Of a stretch of DNA of 64,000 nt, positions 10,110 to 20,716 are shown in pieces. Position numbers and translations under genes: made by a program. The stretch is from Pollenia angustigena (lineage: Eukaryota > Arthropoda > Insecta > Diptera > Polleniidae): NCBI GenBank assembly GCA_930367215.1, contig OV884056.1, positions 317,098,709 to 317,162,708 on the forward strand. Direction: 5' to 3'. Every line of letters starts with the position of its first letter. Within the stretch, counting starts at the first letter, position 1. The notes beneath the pieces are model-generated. The model was not told the origin of the DNA. It was given only the letters and a program-made list of their open reading frames with translations, and made no database searches.

Positions 10110-10245
10110 CTTTGGTGTTTTCTTTTCCACAAAAAAAAAAAATGTAACATTTCATTTCAAAAATACAATTTTGTGGTTTGTTTCTAAAAATTGTTTTGCT
10201 CTCCAAAACGATGGCATGTTTTATTCTAAAAAGTTCAAACTTACT
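10110..10245 (+). repeat. Half-copy of the long-arm fold-back family of 51550-51761
   Basis: TGGTGTTTTCTTTTC, ATGTAACATTT, GTTTGTTTCTAAAAATT, TTTTGCTC and GGCATGTTTTATTCTAAAAAG appear in the same order as in the left arm and loop of the element at 51550-51761. The right arm is absent. This explains the open frame that covers the region. Confidence 0.65.
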
Positions 10246-10329
10246 AATGGCATAAGGCATGCACTTTTCGCCCCTTAAAAAGCGATAATGTCCTGTAAAA
10301 AAGGTGACTTCGGTTTTTGTATGGGTCTA

Positions 10330-10780
10330 TTGCCCTAAAGAGCAACAAAACTACGCGAAAGTTGCAAAAATTCGGAAAAGTGTGCAAAAAAAACGAAAAT
10401 TACCGAACATTTTTGATACATATTTAGAACAAGCAATAAAATTGATTAAAAGTTCTTAAAACTTTAAGGAATGGCAAAAACTCGGTAAAAATTGCTAAAT
10501 AAGCGAAAATTTTTAAAAATTTATTTACAGGGGTATGATATCAAAGTCTAGTGTTTATTAAAGATCGTTAAAACTCTAAAGAATAAGAAAACAAAACCAC
10601 AAATTTATTTAAAATCGCTAAGTCGGTTAAAAAGCAAAATGTCGGAAAATTCAAAAAAGAAAACGTTAAATAGCTATTTTTTAACGCTTTTTTTGTTATT
10701 TTCCGACATTTTGTTTTATAATTTTGTTTTGTTCTCGTCAAATGTTGGCAAGACATTTTATACATGCACCTTGCTCAGCA
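10330..10780. repeat. Fragment of the TIR element at 57121-57871, inverted
   Basis: CTACGCGAAAGTTGCAAAAA, GGCAAAAACTCGG, AAAATCGCTAA and GTCGGAAAA match the reverse complement of 57300-57600 in order. It contains a hairpin of its own (10633-10722): AAAATGTCGGAAAA pairs with TTTTCCGACATTTT. Confidence 0.55.
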
Positions 10781-10984
10781 ATACTGTATGAACTCAAAAT
10801 TTAAATATTTTTAGTATAAGCATAACACACTTTTACTTAAAGGCATACAAGTGTTTCCACAGAAAATGACCCCTTATAGCTCAAAAATGACCGTTACTTT
10901 AAAAAAAATTTTCTAAGTAACTAATTTCTTGGGTTTGAAAATAAATCCATTCCTTAAACAAAACATTTCAAAGAATAAGAACAA

Positions 10985-11215
10985 TTTTTGATTTTTATTT
11001 GAACTGTTAATTTTTAATTTTTCATATTCTTTAATTAGGCTTGAAGTTCATCAAATTTAATTTTCATTAAATTATTTTCACTGAGGGAAGGAATTTTACA
11101 ACTTGGAATTTTTATTAAAATTTATTGATAATTTTTCCTGGCTGAGCTGGGATTTGAACCCGGGTTGATCTTTACATGTTTCAAGAAACACCACTTTCTA
11201 TCGTCAGAAAAAATT
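10985..11215 (-). mobile_element. tRNA-derived SINE copy
   Basis: On the minus strand the B box GGTTCAAATCC (11160-11150) matches the Pol III consensus GGTTCRANNCC exactly. It is followed by AGCTCAGCCAGG and an AT-rich body running to TTAATTAAAG..GAACTTCAAGCC near 10985. The same body recurs at 33560-33895, 61408-61735 and, 5'-truncated, at 49540 and 61967. Transcription would be by RNA polymerase III, with mobility dependent on an unknown LINE. Confidence 0.75.
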
Positions 11216-11451
11216 CCATCTGTACTTTAATTTGTACAAATAAAATGTCGACGAAAGTGGACAAAAAAGAAAAAAAAAAAAAAACATAATAAACAAATGT
11301 ATTCAAGTTTTATAAGACAAAGTCTCGACAGAAAGAATACGAAAAACAGAGGAAAAAGGAGGCAACATGTAATTTGAAATTTAAGTGATAATAACAGCAA
11401 ATTTCGAACCACCAGTACTACTGGTTAAAGATTGATGTTTGACTGTTGGCT

Positions 11452-11545
11452 AACGGGCACCGCAGTGGTGCAGTGGGTAGAACACAAAGATCTTCTGACG
11501 ATAGAAAGTGGTGTTTCTTGAAACATGTAATTCCGTTCGGTTTTT
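11452..11545 (+). mobile_element. SINE head fragment in opposite orientation
   Basis: GGTGCAGTGGGTAG at about 11468 resembles a tRNA A box. TTCTGACGATAGAAAGTGGT.. at 11493 is the reverse complement of the head of the minus-strand SINE ending at 11215. The fragment stops just before where the B box should lie. Confidence 0.6.
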
Positions 11546-11762
11546 TTTTTGAAAATCCACAAACTTCAATGAGTTCGGTTCGAATGTTCGCTTTTTCTAT
11601 CAGTGTATGAAAAATAATGTTTAAACCAAAGTAGACAAAATATCACAATATTTTTACACAGGATAGATATGATTATTACGTATCTATTTATTTAAAAAAG
11701 TGAAAAAATGAAAATGTTGAGTTAATACACTATTGTTGAATAAGTGCGATATATTTATTTAT

Positions 11763-11930
11763 TGTATTCAAATATTTTAGACGTTCGAAATTTAGCGTGA
11801 TTTCAACAGACAGATGGACAGACGGACATGGCTAAATCGACTTAGAAGTACACAAAGACTTAGAATATTTACATTTTATGGGGTATTAGATGAATATCAT
11901 AAAAGTTTTACACGGAATGACAAACTAAAA
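11763..11930 (-). mobile_element. 5' portion of a HINE, reversed
   Basis: On the minus strand it reads AGTTTGTCATTCCGTGT.., CCCCATAAA.., TCTAAGTCGATTTAGCCATG and GTCCGTCTGTCCATCTGTC, matching 36750-36880 of the full-length copy. Both the terminal inverted motif and the 3' half are missing. Confidence 0.75.
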
Positions 11931-13299
11931 AAATAATGCACCGACTTAATGAGATTTCAGTACGAACAGTGAATTAATTCCTTATTAGCTCTGAGTAGTT
12001 CCCTGATGTCAATATTTCTTTTATAGATACTAAAATTTTTATGACCTACGAACAAGTTAATTATTAGGCCTGACAAACGATCCTGTTTCTTCTTTTTAGT
12101 TCAATAAAAATGTCATCAATGTTTTTTAAAACGTTTACTATTTCTTTTCCAAAACTCATACAATTCAATTCTAAGTTAATTGCTCTAATGGCTACAATCT
12201 ATTGTAGGGTTGTAAATCAATAGTAAAACCATTTTTAAAGGCATCTAGCACGCAAAACGCTTAAGAACTGTGTTATTTGGTCAGACACACACAAAAAATA
12301 TAATTATACACCTTTAAGATACGGGTATAACGAGAAAGAGCAGGTTAAAATTTATTATTCGTGGGTTCCAGTAAAAAAGAAATACCCTACACACTTGTAA
12401 TAAAAATAACAAACATAAAATCTTTAAAATCTTTTGTGTAAATTGATGTCTGAATTAGAACCAATTTTAGCCAGTTCAAAAAAAATCTATGAGAATTTTT
12501 TAACTAACAATTAATAATTTAATAAATGTTGTAACATTCCTTTGATTTCTAAAGAATTTTACGCAACTTCAGTGTCTCTTTTTAGTCTTGCGACTGTTTA
12601 CTTGTTTCAATTAAAAACAATGAAAACTTCTTAATTCGATGCGTTTATTATTGTGACAATTGCTAGAAAACAATGAAATAACTATTTTTTTGTTCTCTTA
12701 TTTCTTTCATGCTCTCTCGTTTTTGTTCACTTTATAATAGTTACGAATGAAACAAATTCATTGATAAAACTTAATACAATGAAATGAATAAATCGTAAAG
12801 AACTGAATGATGCATTCTTCTTTCAAGTGCAAAAATCCTTAACAGGACACTCACTTTCAGTCTTATCCATTGTTCAGATATTTCATTAAGGTCTTAAAAT
12901 AAATCTTAAAAAAATGTTGAGTAAAAGAAAGAAATATTTATTTGTGATTGTTCGGAATCGTGTAAAGGTTGCTATAAAATACTATTGTAAACGAAAATTT
13001 AATACTCCAAAGTACCTTCAAATATTTTTTTTTTTTAATTTTATTGTTTAGATCAAGAGGTTTTCTGTTTGAAAAGCAACTTTTGTAATAAATCTTAAAT
13101 AAAATAATTGTAATAATTACTTTTTTTATTACAAATTTAATTTAAATTATATGTTTCTAGGAAAAATTTTGAAGATCGTTGCATTCAAGAATGATAGAAA
13201 CGAAGATTACGCTTTCCCAAAAACAAAGTTGAAATCTTCCGCGCATATTGGACAAATAACATCACGCGAACTGTATTCCTATTGGCTTATAACACTGTG
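11931..13299. other. Unassigned AT-rich stretch
   Basis: No ORF or inverted repeat of note, apart from a short match (CATTAAGGTCTTAAAATAAA at 12884) inverted to 6571. Confidence 0.4.
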
Positions 13300-13394
13300 C
13301 TACACGCAGAGAAAAAACAACAAAACTATTTTTAAAGAATATTTTTGTTGGAGGTGACCAAATTTAGACATGTTTTTTTTTTCTCTGGGTGTAG
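13300..13394. mobile_element. Tiny MITE, 95 bp (CTACACSCAGAGAAAAAA ends)
   Basis: CTACACGCAGAGAAAAAA at 13300 is inverted as TTTTTTCTCTGGGTGTAG ending at 13394, one mismatch. The loop is AT-rich. No target-site duplication is evident. Confidence 0.55.
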
Positions 13395-13679
13395 AATTTG
13401 ATACTTTTTTTGAGACAAGCCGGGCACCTGGCGTTTTAATGTAGTTCAGGTATGCTGAATACAATGGTGCTAGCCCTTTTTTAAGGTTAGCTCTGGTTTT
13501 CGAGATATACCGTTATTTTGAAAATGGAGGAGGTTGCACAACATATATTCGCGTAACTCAAAGACGGTGTAAGAAAAGTTACACTTTTTCTAATATGCTC
13601 AGTCGTTTTAGAAACATAATACTTTTTTTGGCAAACAAAAATAATTTTTAAAGGCTAGTTTCCACTATATCACAAGTCT

Positions 13680-15710
13680 TTAACCCTTAGAGTACGGAGT
13701 GGAGGACCTTAGGTCCCCCAATCTTAGTTTTTCTTTAATAACTTCGCAAATAATTTTTTTTTGGCTTTTTCCTTTTAGGTATTCCAATTTTATTTAGAAC
13801 ACAATATAAAAACTAATAAGTGGCATTTTAACATCAATTTGTTTGTAAATAGAAGGTAAGTTTTTCGTTTGGGGTACCCAAGTTACCCCACGTCGTATTT
13901 TACGTTAAAAATTTTCGTTGTTTTTTTGGGACCAAAAATGGAAAACTACAAAAGAAAACTATCCCAGCGACCGATAGAAGACTATATAAAGGACAGTGAA
14001 GAGGTTCCTAATGATATAGAATTAGATTGGGACAGTGACAACTCTGATTATGTACCTAGTAATTATGTAAGTGATAATAGTGAAACAGAAGACGAGATTG
14101 AGGAAGAAGAACATGAACAAGCAGAAGATATTCTTCCGGATATTGACGAAATTGAAAATGATGTTGCTTTTCCTTTGAATGCGGAATATTGCACTGCTAA
14201 GTATGGCAGAGTTTGGTATCTGAAGCCATTTCCACAAATGTTACCCCAGGAGTAACTAGTTAAATGAGTGACGCTAGCGAAATTGATGAAATATGCAACC
14301 ATCTTATGACACCAGCTATCAAAAAGAAAATATGTCTTCATACTAACGAAGAAGCCAATAAAGTGTTTGAAAAGTATAATGAAGAACATCACCAAAGGCA
14401 AAAAAAATTGGAAACTGGTAACTGAATGTGAATTGGATGCATGTCTTGGAGTACGTATAACAGCTGGAGCGCTACATTGTAGAAGAGAAAATGTAAAAGA
14501 AATGTGGAGTACGGATGAATCCATTCGGAGAAATATATTAACTGCATCTATGTCTCGTGATAGATTTATTGCATTGTCGAATTATATAAGATTTGATGAT
14601 AAAACTACAAGACAAGCTCGAAAAGAGTCTGATAAACTAGCTGCCATTAGAGAAGTGTGGGATCATTTTGTAGATAATTGCAGAACGTTATTCAACCCTT
14701 TTGGTGAAATAACTATCGATGAACAATTATTAACGTTTCGCGGCAAATGCCCATTTCGGCAATACATAAAATCTAAGGCGGGAAGATATGTTATTAAAAT
14801 TTGGGCAGGCGCTGATGTGAAAACATCATATTTGTACAATCTGCAGGTGTATACGGGAAAGCTCTGTGGTGGAAATGTAGAAAAAAAACAAGGTGCACGA
14901 GTGGTTAAAGATCTCGCTGTGCCTTTGTTTGGATCCGGCATGGGAATAACTACTGATAATTTTTTTACAAGTCATGAATTAGCGGAGTTCCTTCTTACAA
15001 AAAATATGACGCTTTTAGGAACTGTGAGAAACAACAAAACGAACACACCCAACGAATTAAAATTATCAAAACATCGGAAGGCGTATTCTTTGATATTTTG
15101 TTTCACAAAGAACATCTCAATGGTATCATGTGTTCCTAAAAAGAACCAAATGGTACATCTTTTGTCTTCCCAACATGCAGATAATTCTGTCTCTAATGAG
15201 GCTCATTCTAAACAAGTTATGATTACGGACTATAATCGAACTAAGGGAGAATACTCATGTAAATATAAGGCGAACTGAACGTTGGCCATTTAGAATTTTT
15301 ATAAATGTAATGAATGCATTTATCATCTTTATACAGAAGAACACCGAATGGAATCTTTCAAACTCATCACGAAAAAAAAAATTTCTATTAGATCTTGGAA
15401 AAAAACTAGCTGAACCAAATATGAGAAAGCGTTTGCAAAACGAAGCTAAAACTATACCAAGTTTAAGACGCGCCTTGTCGGCTTGTGGTGTTGCAGATGA
15501 AATCTTGCAAGCGGAAATTTCTCCAGTAACATTTTGCAAGTTCTCTAACTTCCAACTGTCAAAAAATTCTCTTTTTGGCTCTCTCGCTGCAAGAGATTTG
15601 GAGTACGCAGACAACATTTTGCAAGATTTTGCAACATTTTTCGCAAAATATGTGTACGCAGACAGACCTAATGCAAGAGCAAAAAATCGTCATCTGGCGT
15701 AGTGCTGCCA
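13680..15710 (+). mobile_element. Decayed piggyBac-family transposon
   Basis: The left end reads TTAA (13680-13683) followed by CCCTTAGAGTACGG, the canonical piggyBac pattern of TTAA target plus CCC-starting terminus. A subterminal GGACCTTAGGTCC palindrome follows. The transposase is broken across several frames (13938-15480). No matching GGG-TTAA right end is found, so the 3' end is lost or replaced after about 15490. Confidence 0.85.
13938..15490 (+). pseudogene. piggyBac-like transposase, frameshifted
   Basis: A DDD-type cut-and-paste transposase in at least four pieces. An acidic N-terminus (MENYKRKLSQRP to about 14253) ends in a stop. A second frame, 14265-14412, includes DASEIDEICNHLMTP. 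The main frame (about 14385-15278) has WKLVTECELDACLGV, the first catalytic Asp in TIDEQLLTFRG (codon 14718-14720), the second in GITTDNFFTS (14955-14957), and ITDYNRTKG (15228 on). Directly after TKG the usual GGVDxxD segment, which holds the third Asp in this family, is missing. Reading shifts +1 into RRTERWPFRIFINVMNAFI, LDLGKKLAEPNMRKRLQNEA and LRRAL. The C-terminal Cys-rich domain is not seen. It is dead by several independent lesions. Confidence 0.9.
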
Positions 15711-16074
15711 CCTGTTTATTCCACCATGGGTCCCTTTCTATTTTTCGCGTCACATATCCATTAAATTGAAATGCTTATTATTTTATTTTTTTTTTTTTTT
15801 ATTTTAACTACATATAAGTTTTTGGCTTACTATTGCTTGAAAAAAAAATCGCTAACTGCATCGGAGTTCCTCTAGGGGGCTCAATGTACGACAGACCTCC
15901 ATTACTTTTTGTCCTAAGCATTTCTCAAATACTCCATACAAATATGGGGGTTAATGAAATTCTTAAATTTGTTCATAAATTTGAATTACTTCTAAAGTTA
16001 TGGATATTCTCAGATCTTTGACAATATAATAAAGATTGGGAATTAAAAAAAAGAGGAAGAGAAGTTTGCTGTGC
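15711..16074. other. Unassigned
   Basis: T-rich run near 15781-15805. No recognised feature. Confidence 0.4.
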
Positions 16075-16082
16075 AACAATTA

Positions 16083-16893
16083 AGCAAAGTTCCCAGTTTT
16101 TTTTAGGCCTTATCCCCAATTTACGATTTTTTATCCCCAAAATAGCCATTTTCTTATCCCCAAAAATCCCCACATTTTCTTAAAACAAAAAAATTTTATG
16201 TCAATGGAAAAATATGCATGCATCGATTTATTTAAATAAATCCATTTGTGTAATATTATTAGAACTTATGTTATTTATTCTTTGAGTTCTACGTATCTAT
16301 GTATACATGTACATACAGTATGTAACAAGGGTTACGTAAAAACGCAAAAGAAAAATAATTATGCGTCAATACATATTTATCATTTCCAAAACTAGGGAAC
16401 CATAATCTTCTAATTCATAAGCCAATGCAATTTTGTTTTAAATGTTTGTTTAAAAAGTGCATTTGAGATTATTGAATAAATTTGTCACAGCAAGCTTCAC
16501 TATTTTAAAGTGTGTATTTATTCTAAGAAGAGCTCCTAATAACTCATATTGTATTCTGTTGCAAATATTGATTTTGGTTATATTCACTACAGAAAAAAGC
16601 AAGTTCAACAGAAGTAACGTTAGTTGGTACAAAAATCATATTTAAAACTATTTCAACAAGTTCTTGAAATAGTTTTAAACCACAAAAAAGTCTACAATTT
16701 GTACCCACATCTTGACCAAATTGATCTTGCCATTGCAAAAATTATATTAATAATAATAAATTATCCCCAAAAATCCCCAGCGAAAAAACAGATTTGCCCC
16801 AAAAAATCCCCTGGGGATTTTCACGAAATTTTTATCCCCAATTTCAAAAAAGTATCCCCAATTTGGGGATAAATCCCCAAAACTGGGAACACT
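16083..16893. mobile_element. hAT-like non-autonomous element with TATCCCCAA subterminal repeats
   Basis: Ends are AGCAAAGTTCCCAG at 16083 and CTGGGAACACT ending at 16893. ACAATTA flanks both sides (16076-16082 and 16894-16900; the eighth base differs), consistent with an 8-bp hAT duplication. TATCCCCAA or close variants occur at least seven times within about 150 bp of the two ends, all in the same orientation. Subterminal arrays like this are usually transposase-binding sites. A short hairpin, AAAACTATTTCAA, lies at 16645-16677. No transposase is encoded. Confidence 0.75.
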
Positions 16894-16910
16894 ACAATTA
16901 TGGATAGTTA

Positions 16911-17173
16911 GTCTGAGTTCATACGGCTCATGTCTTATTGACAAGATTCTTCCTTTTTCTTCTTTGAACATGAATTGGCGTTCAAATGAGTCATGTCATG
17001 TTGACGACATGTGCTTTTTTGGTATTGAAAACAATAACAAAATTAAACAACGAATGAAAAAGCAAAACGTAAAGACAGTACATGCATCTGTATACCCGTT
17101 TCTTTTCCCCTCGTCCCTCTCGCCTATAAAGTAGCAATCTTGTCAATAAGACATGAGCCGTATGAACACCGAC
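16911..17173. mobile_element. PIF/Harbinger-type MITE, 263 bp
   Basis: Inverted ends about 38 bp long start GTCTGAGTTCATACGGC at 16911 and end at 17173. Inside the first ten bases there are two mismatches; the following ~28 bases pair perfectly. TTA flanks both sides (16908-16910 and 17174-17176), the TWA duplication typical of PIF/Harbinger. No coding sequence. Confidence 0.82.
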
Positions 17174-17486
17174 TTAGTTACGTATCTTTTAAACTTATTC
17201 ATTTCCCACTTCAGATCGTTTACAGTATTAAAGTTATGATATAGGTTTATTTCGGACTAAGAAAAATGAGTCTATGGCCAATTTTACCAATAGGTTACAA
17301 AACTTAGAATTCAATATGATAACTTCCGCCTAGAAAAAACATTTTGAAAAAGGTAATCGAGCTTGGAACCAAGCCTTTTTGGACTTCTTAACTTAATTAT
17401 TTTGATTTATAATAGCTTTTGAAATTAAAATTATAAACAGTTTTAAGCACCTACGTATTTTTTTCCTCTCATTTTATTATATATAC
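17174..17486. other. Unassigned
   Basis: Nothing recognised between the Harbinger-type MITE and the mariner. Confidence 0.4.
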
Positions 17487-17524
17487 CGGGTGGTTTTTTA
17501 GCTATTATCTTTTTGGCAGCACTG

Positions 17525-17772
17525 CAGCCGTATTCTGTAATTCGCTTAGCTAAAGCTTAATCTCGATCGCTAAAATTCCTTAGAGAATACAAAAGTTTAA
17601 AATTTTAGCGATGACATTAAAAACTTAAATTGCGGCGAATTAGATTTTTATGGCATTGCAAAATTAAGCAATGCACGTTACAGGATTGCATTCGTAGCCA
17701 AAAATCGCTAAATCAACTTTATAGATTTTTAGCGATAGATATTTAGCTTTAGCGAATTACAGAATACGGCTG
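17525..17772. mobile_element. MITE nested in the mariner, 248 bp, CTG target duplication
   Basis: CAGCCGTATTCTGTAATTCG at 17525 is a perfect inverted match to the end at 17772. CTG flanks both sides (17522-17524 and 17773-17775); three-base CWG duplications are known for some Harbinger elements. The TIR resembles that of the MITE at 55898-56156 (CAGCCATATTCTGGAATT). Confidence 0.85.
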
Positions 17773-17848
17773 CTGGTTTAAGCAGTTGACGCACGTTTCG
17801 TGTTTTGTTTCACTGTCAAACATCTTCAGTTTGGTCTATAATTTAACC

Positions 17849-18540
17849 ATGAATCGTCTTACAAACGAACAACGCTTGCAAATTATTGATTTTTATTATC
17901 AAAATGCGTGCTCTGTTTAGAAAGTTCATCGCGCGCTTCTTTAATTTTATGGTCAGTTGAATCGACCCACTGAAGCGGCTATTCGGTACGTTAATAAGCA
18001 GAATTGTCGATTTTGGAGTGAAGATCAGCCATAAGCATTGCAAGAGCTACCAATGCATTCAGAAAAAGTCACAGTTTGGTGCGGTTTAGGGGCTGGTGGC
18101 ATCATTGGACCGTACTTCTTCAAAGATGATGTGAATGGTGAGCGCTACCGTGAGATGATATCCAACTTTTTTTTGCCCAAAATGCAAGAGCTTGACTTGC
18201 ATGACAAGACGGTGCCACATGCCACACAGCACGCTTAACAATGGACTTATTGAGAGGCGAGTTCGGTGAACATTTTATTTCACGTTCGGGACCAGTCAAT
18301 TGGCAGCCTAGATCGCGCGATTGAACGCATTTAAACTATTTTTTGTGGGGCTATGTTAAAGCTCATGTCTATACACACATGCCCGCTTCAATTGACGCAT
18401 TGGAAGACAACATTGAAGCATTTATTCATGAGATACCGGCTGAAATGTTGGAAAGAGTATGCCACAATTGGACTAAGCGGATGGACCATTTGAGACGCAG
18501 TCACGGTCAACATTTGCATGAAATTATCTTCAAACATTAA
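17849..18540 (+). pseudogene. Mariner-like transposase with internal deletion
   Basis: Begins MNRLTNEQRLQIIDFYYQNA, a helix-turn-helix DNA-binding start. A TAG stop follows after NACSV. Reading resumes through NRPTEAAIRYVNKQNCRFW, which joins the N-terminal part to the middle of the catalytic domain, so a long internal segment is deleted. Then come VTVWCGLGAGGIIGPYFF, NGERYREMISNFFLPKMQEL, a frameshift around 18210-18340, WGYVKAHVYTHMPASIDALE and LHEIIFKH with its stop at 18540. Several stops and frameshifts make it non-functional. Confidence 0.9.
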
Positions 18541-18663
18541 ATTATATGGACCGTACTATTGATTCAAATAAAGATTTCATGCATTTGTCTGAATTTTATG
18601 TGTTTTTTTTTTTAACTTTCCTCACCCTTTTATGTAAATACAAAAAAATAAAAATTACCCGCC

Positions 18664-20415
18664 GGGTTCCACACTTGTCGAATTTTTCAACTAGCACAGT
18701 GTAACCGTTGATGCTTAGAAATTTTTTAAAAGTTTGATGTCTTTCCTGTACCCGCATAGTTTCCAAAAGGAAGATTTTGACAGGTCTTATTTACGAATCG
18801 TGATTAGAAATTAAATTCTTCTTGAATGTTTTTACAAATTGAATAATAAATGGTTATATCATTCAATTTGGAATGGCCGTAATGAAAGTTTTATATAGAA
18901 ATTTATTTATTGAATTAGATTTTATTGGAAAAACAATAAAATTGTAATAGATATGAATTTCACCAAACATGAAACATTTAAGCGGCTTACAATATTATTG
19001 TATATGATATTCGCGATATTATTTCCATTTTGTCCTATATTAGGTAATAAGTTGAAATAAAAAGGTGAACATAAAACCTATAGGAATAACATAAATAGCA
19101 TTGTACAATGTTGCCAACACATTTCACTTTCTTTTCGTTGTGCAATAAAAATCAAAAGTCTTTTGATCGTTGCCAATATATTCTGCCACCTTCGAAAAGC
19201 ACATACATAGTAGCGATATAATTGTACAATACGTATAATTTAAAAATGTTAAGTTGGAAGAATGAAGTTTAAAAAAATTTTTATTGAATAGATAAAAAGA
19301 ATAGTAAAAAATACTTCAAAGCTTAATTTAGTTTTTTAGCGAATAAATTCCAAATAGAATTTAAATAGAAACGAGAACTAAAAATAACCAAACTCCAATA
19401 AATTCGACGATTTTGACGATTATGACGACTTTTTCCGCAAAATTTGTGGATTTTAAACCAATATACCTGACAACTATGTGTGGAATACTGCATGTAAATA
19501 AGCTTGATTTTAATCTATAAAATTATGTTTGTAAAATATAAAAATTCTTATATTTGTTTTCTTTATAAATAGATGTTTCAAAAAAAATTTAAAAATGTCA
19601 ATTGATTGTCAGTTAAAGTTTTGAAAATAGCGGCTTTCCAAAAAAAGTAAATTTTTCTTCAAAATAATATGGCAGCCCTCTTCCTATAATTTCTTAACAA
19701 AACGAGGTATACGGCACTACCGACGCACTGCCCAGCGCACTGTACTATCGTCATTATATGGTACCAAAAATTTTCAACTGTGCAAAATGGTAGGTAATTG
19801 CCAAAGCTGCCAGATCTGAAGATTTTTTTGTATTTTACTAAATACACAAAACACAGTAAATGGAACACAAAGTAAGGTAAGAGCCGAAATTTTAGCAGTA
19901 AAATTTAATAAAACAAACAAACATGATTCAAAAGGTAAACAAACAAAAAGAAAACAAATTGTGGGAAAATTGTTTAATAAAAGAAAAGTTTAAATTAAAC
20001 AAAAACAAAGAGTGAATAAATCTTAGTTAATTAAACTTGTTTGTAAAGGAAGTAAGTATGTATATGGCTTCATACAAACTTTTTAACTTCTTTTGTTTGG
20101 TTTTTTTTTTAATATTTTGGAGTTTTAAGTGCTTTGCTTAAATCATTTGGGAACTTAGTACCGTTTTTCTTTTTTTTTAGTAATCAAGAGCAAAAAAAAA
20201 GCATTATTGGCCTTTTGAATAAATTTAACCAGACACAAATTATCGAAATCAAATAAACTAAACAAACAAATAGGAGAGATAACATAAAATAGTTTCTTGT
20301 TATTTTTATAGAATGTTCAGTTTATTTGAGGTATGTAATCCAGTAACGATAAGAAAAGATGATAGTTAGTCAAAAGTGATATTGAAATCAGCTGTTACCT
20401 AATTTTTATGAACTC
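18664..20415. other. Unassigned AT-rich stretch
   Basis: No repeat pairing or coding frame recognised. The ~70-codon minus frame at 19659-19868 shows no known domain. 19900-20100 is rich in AAACAAAC and has the look of untranslated sequence, but no splice or start evidence supports a gene. Confidence 0.4.
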
Positions 20416-20621
20416 TTACACTCAATTAACATGATGAATTTTATGACGTCCAATTTTAGACGTCATTTTTTGTTTGGTAGCAAGCGGTGTAGAGAAGAAA
20501 GAGGGGTAGAAAAATAGACATGATTTCTGTTTTCTCTTTCTTCTCTACACCGCTAGCTGCCAAACAAAAAATGACGTCTAAAATTGGACGTCATAAAATT
20601 CATCATGTAAATTGAGTGTTA
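20416..20621. mobile_element. Fold-back MITE with ~85-bp arms
   Basis: TTACACTCAATT..ATGATGAATTTTATGACGTC at 20416-20500 is repeated inverted at 20537-20621 with a few mismatches; the loop is about 36 bp. Each arm contains TGACGTCCAATTTTAGACGT, i.e. paired TGACGTC half-palindromes like CRE/ATF sites. No coding sequence. Confidence 0.8.
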
Positions 20622-20716
20622 CAAACTTTCTCTTCACGTACTTTTTTGGCCAACAGGTTTTTTTGAGAGTAAATTTTTCAGTTCACTCATGAACTGCATT
20701 TTACTGTTAAAGTACT

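Larger units (their letters stand above)
17487..18663 (+). mobile_element. Decayed, internally deleted mariner-family transposon
   Basis: The left end CCGGGTGGTTTTTTAGC (17487) has an imperfect partner AAAAATTACCCG near 18663. The transposase remnant lies at 17849-18540. A younger MITE (17525-17772) sits between the left TIR and the ORF. Confidence 0.85.

Noticed and set aside
10078..10278. 66-codon frame
   Set aside because: Explained as a half-copy of the fold-back repeat at 51550-51761.
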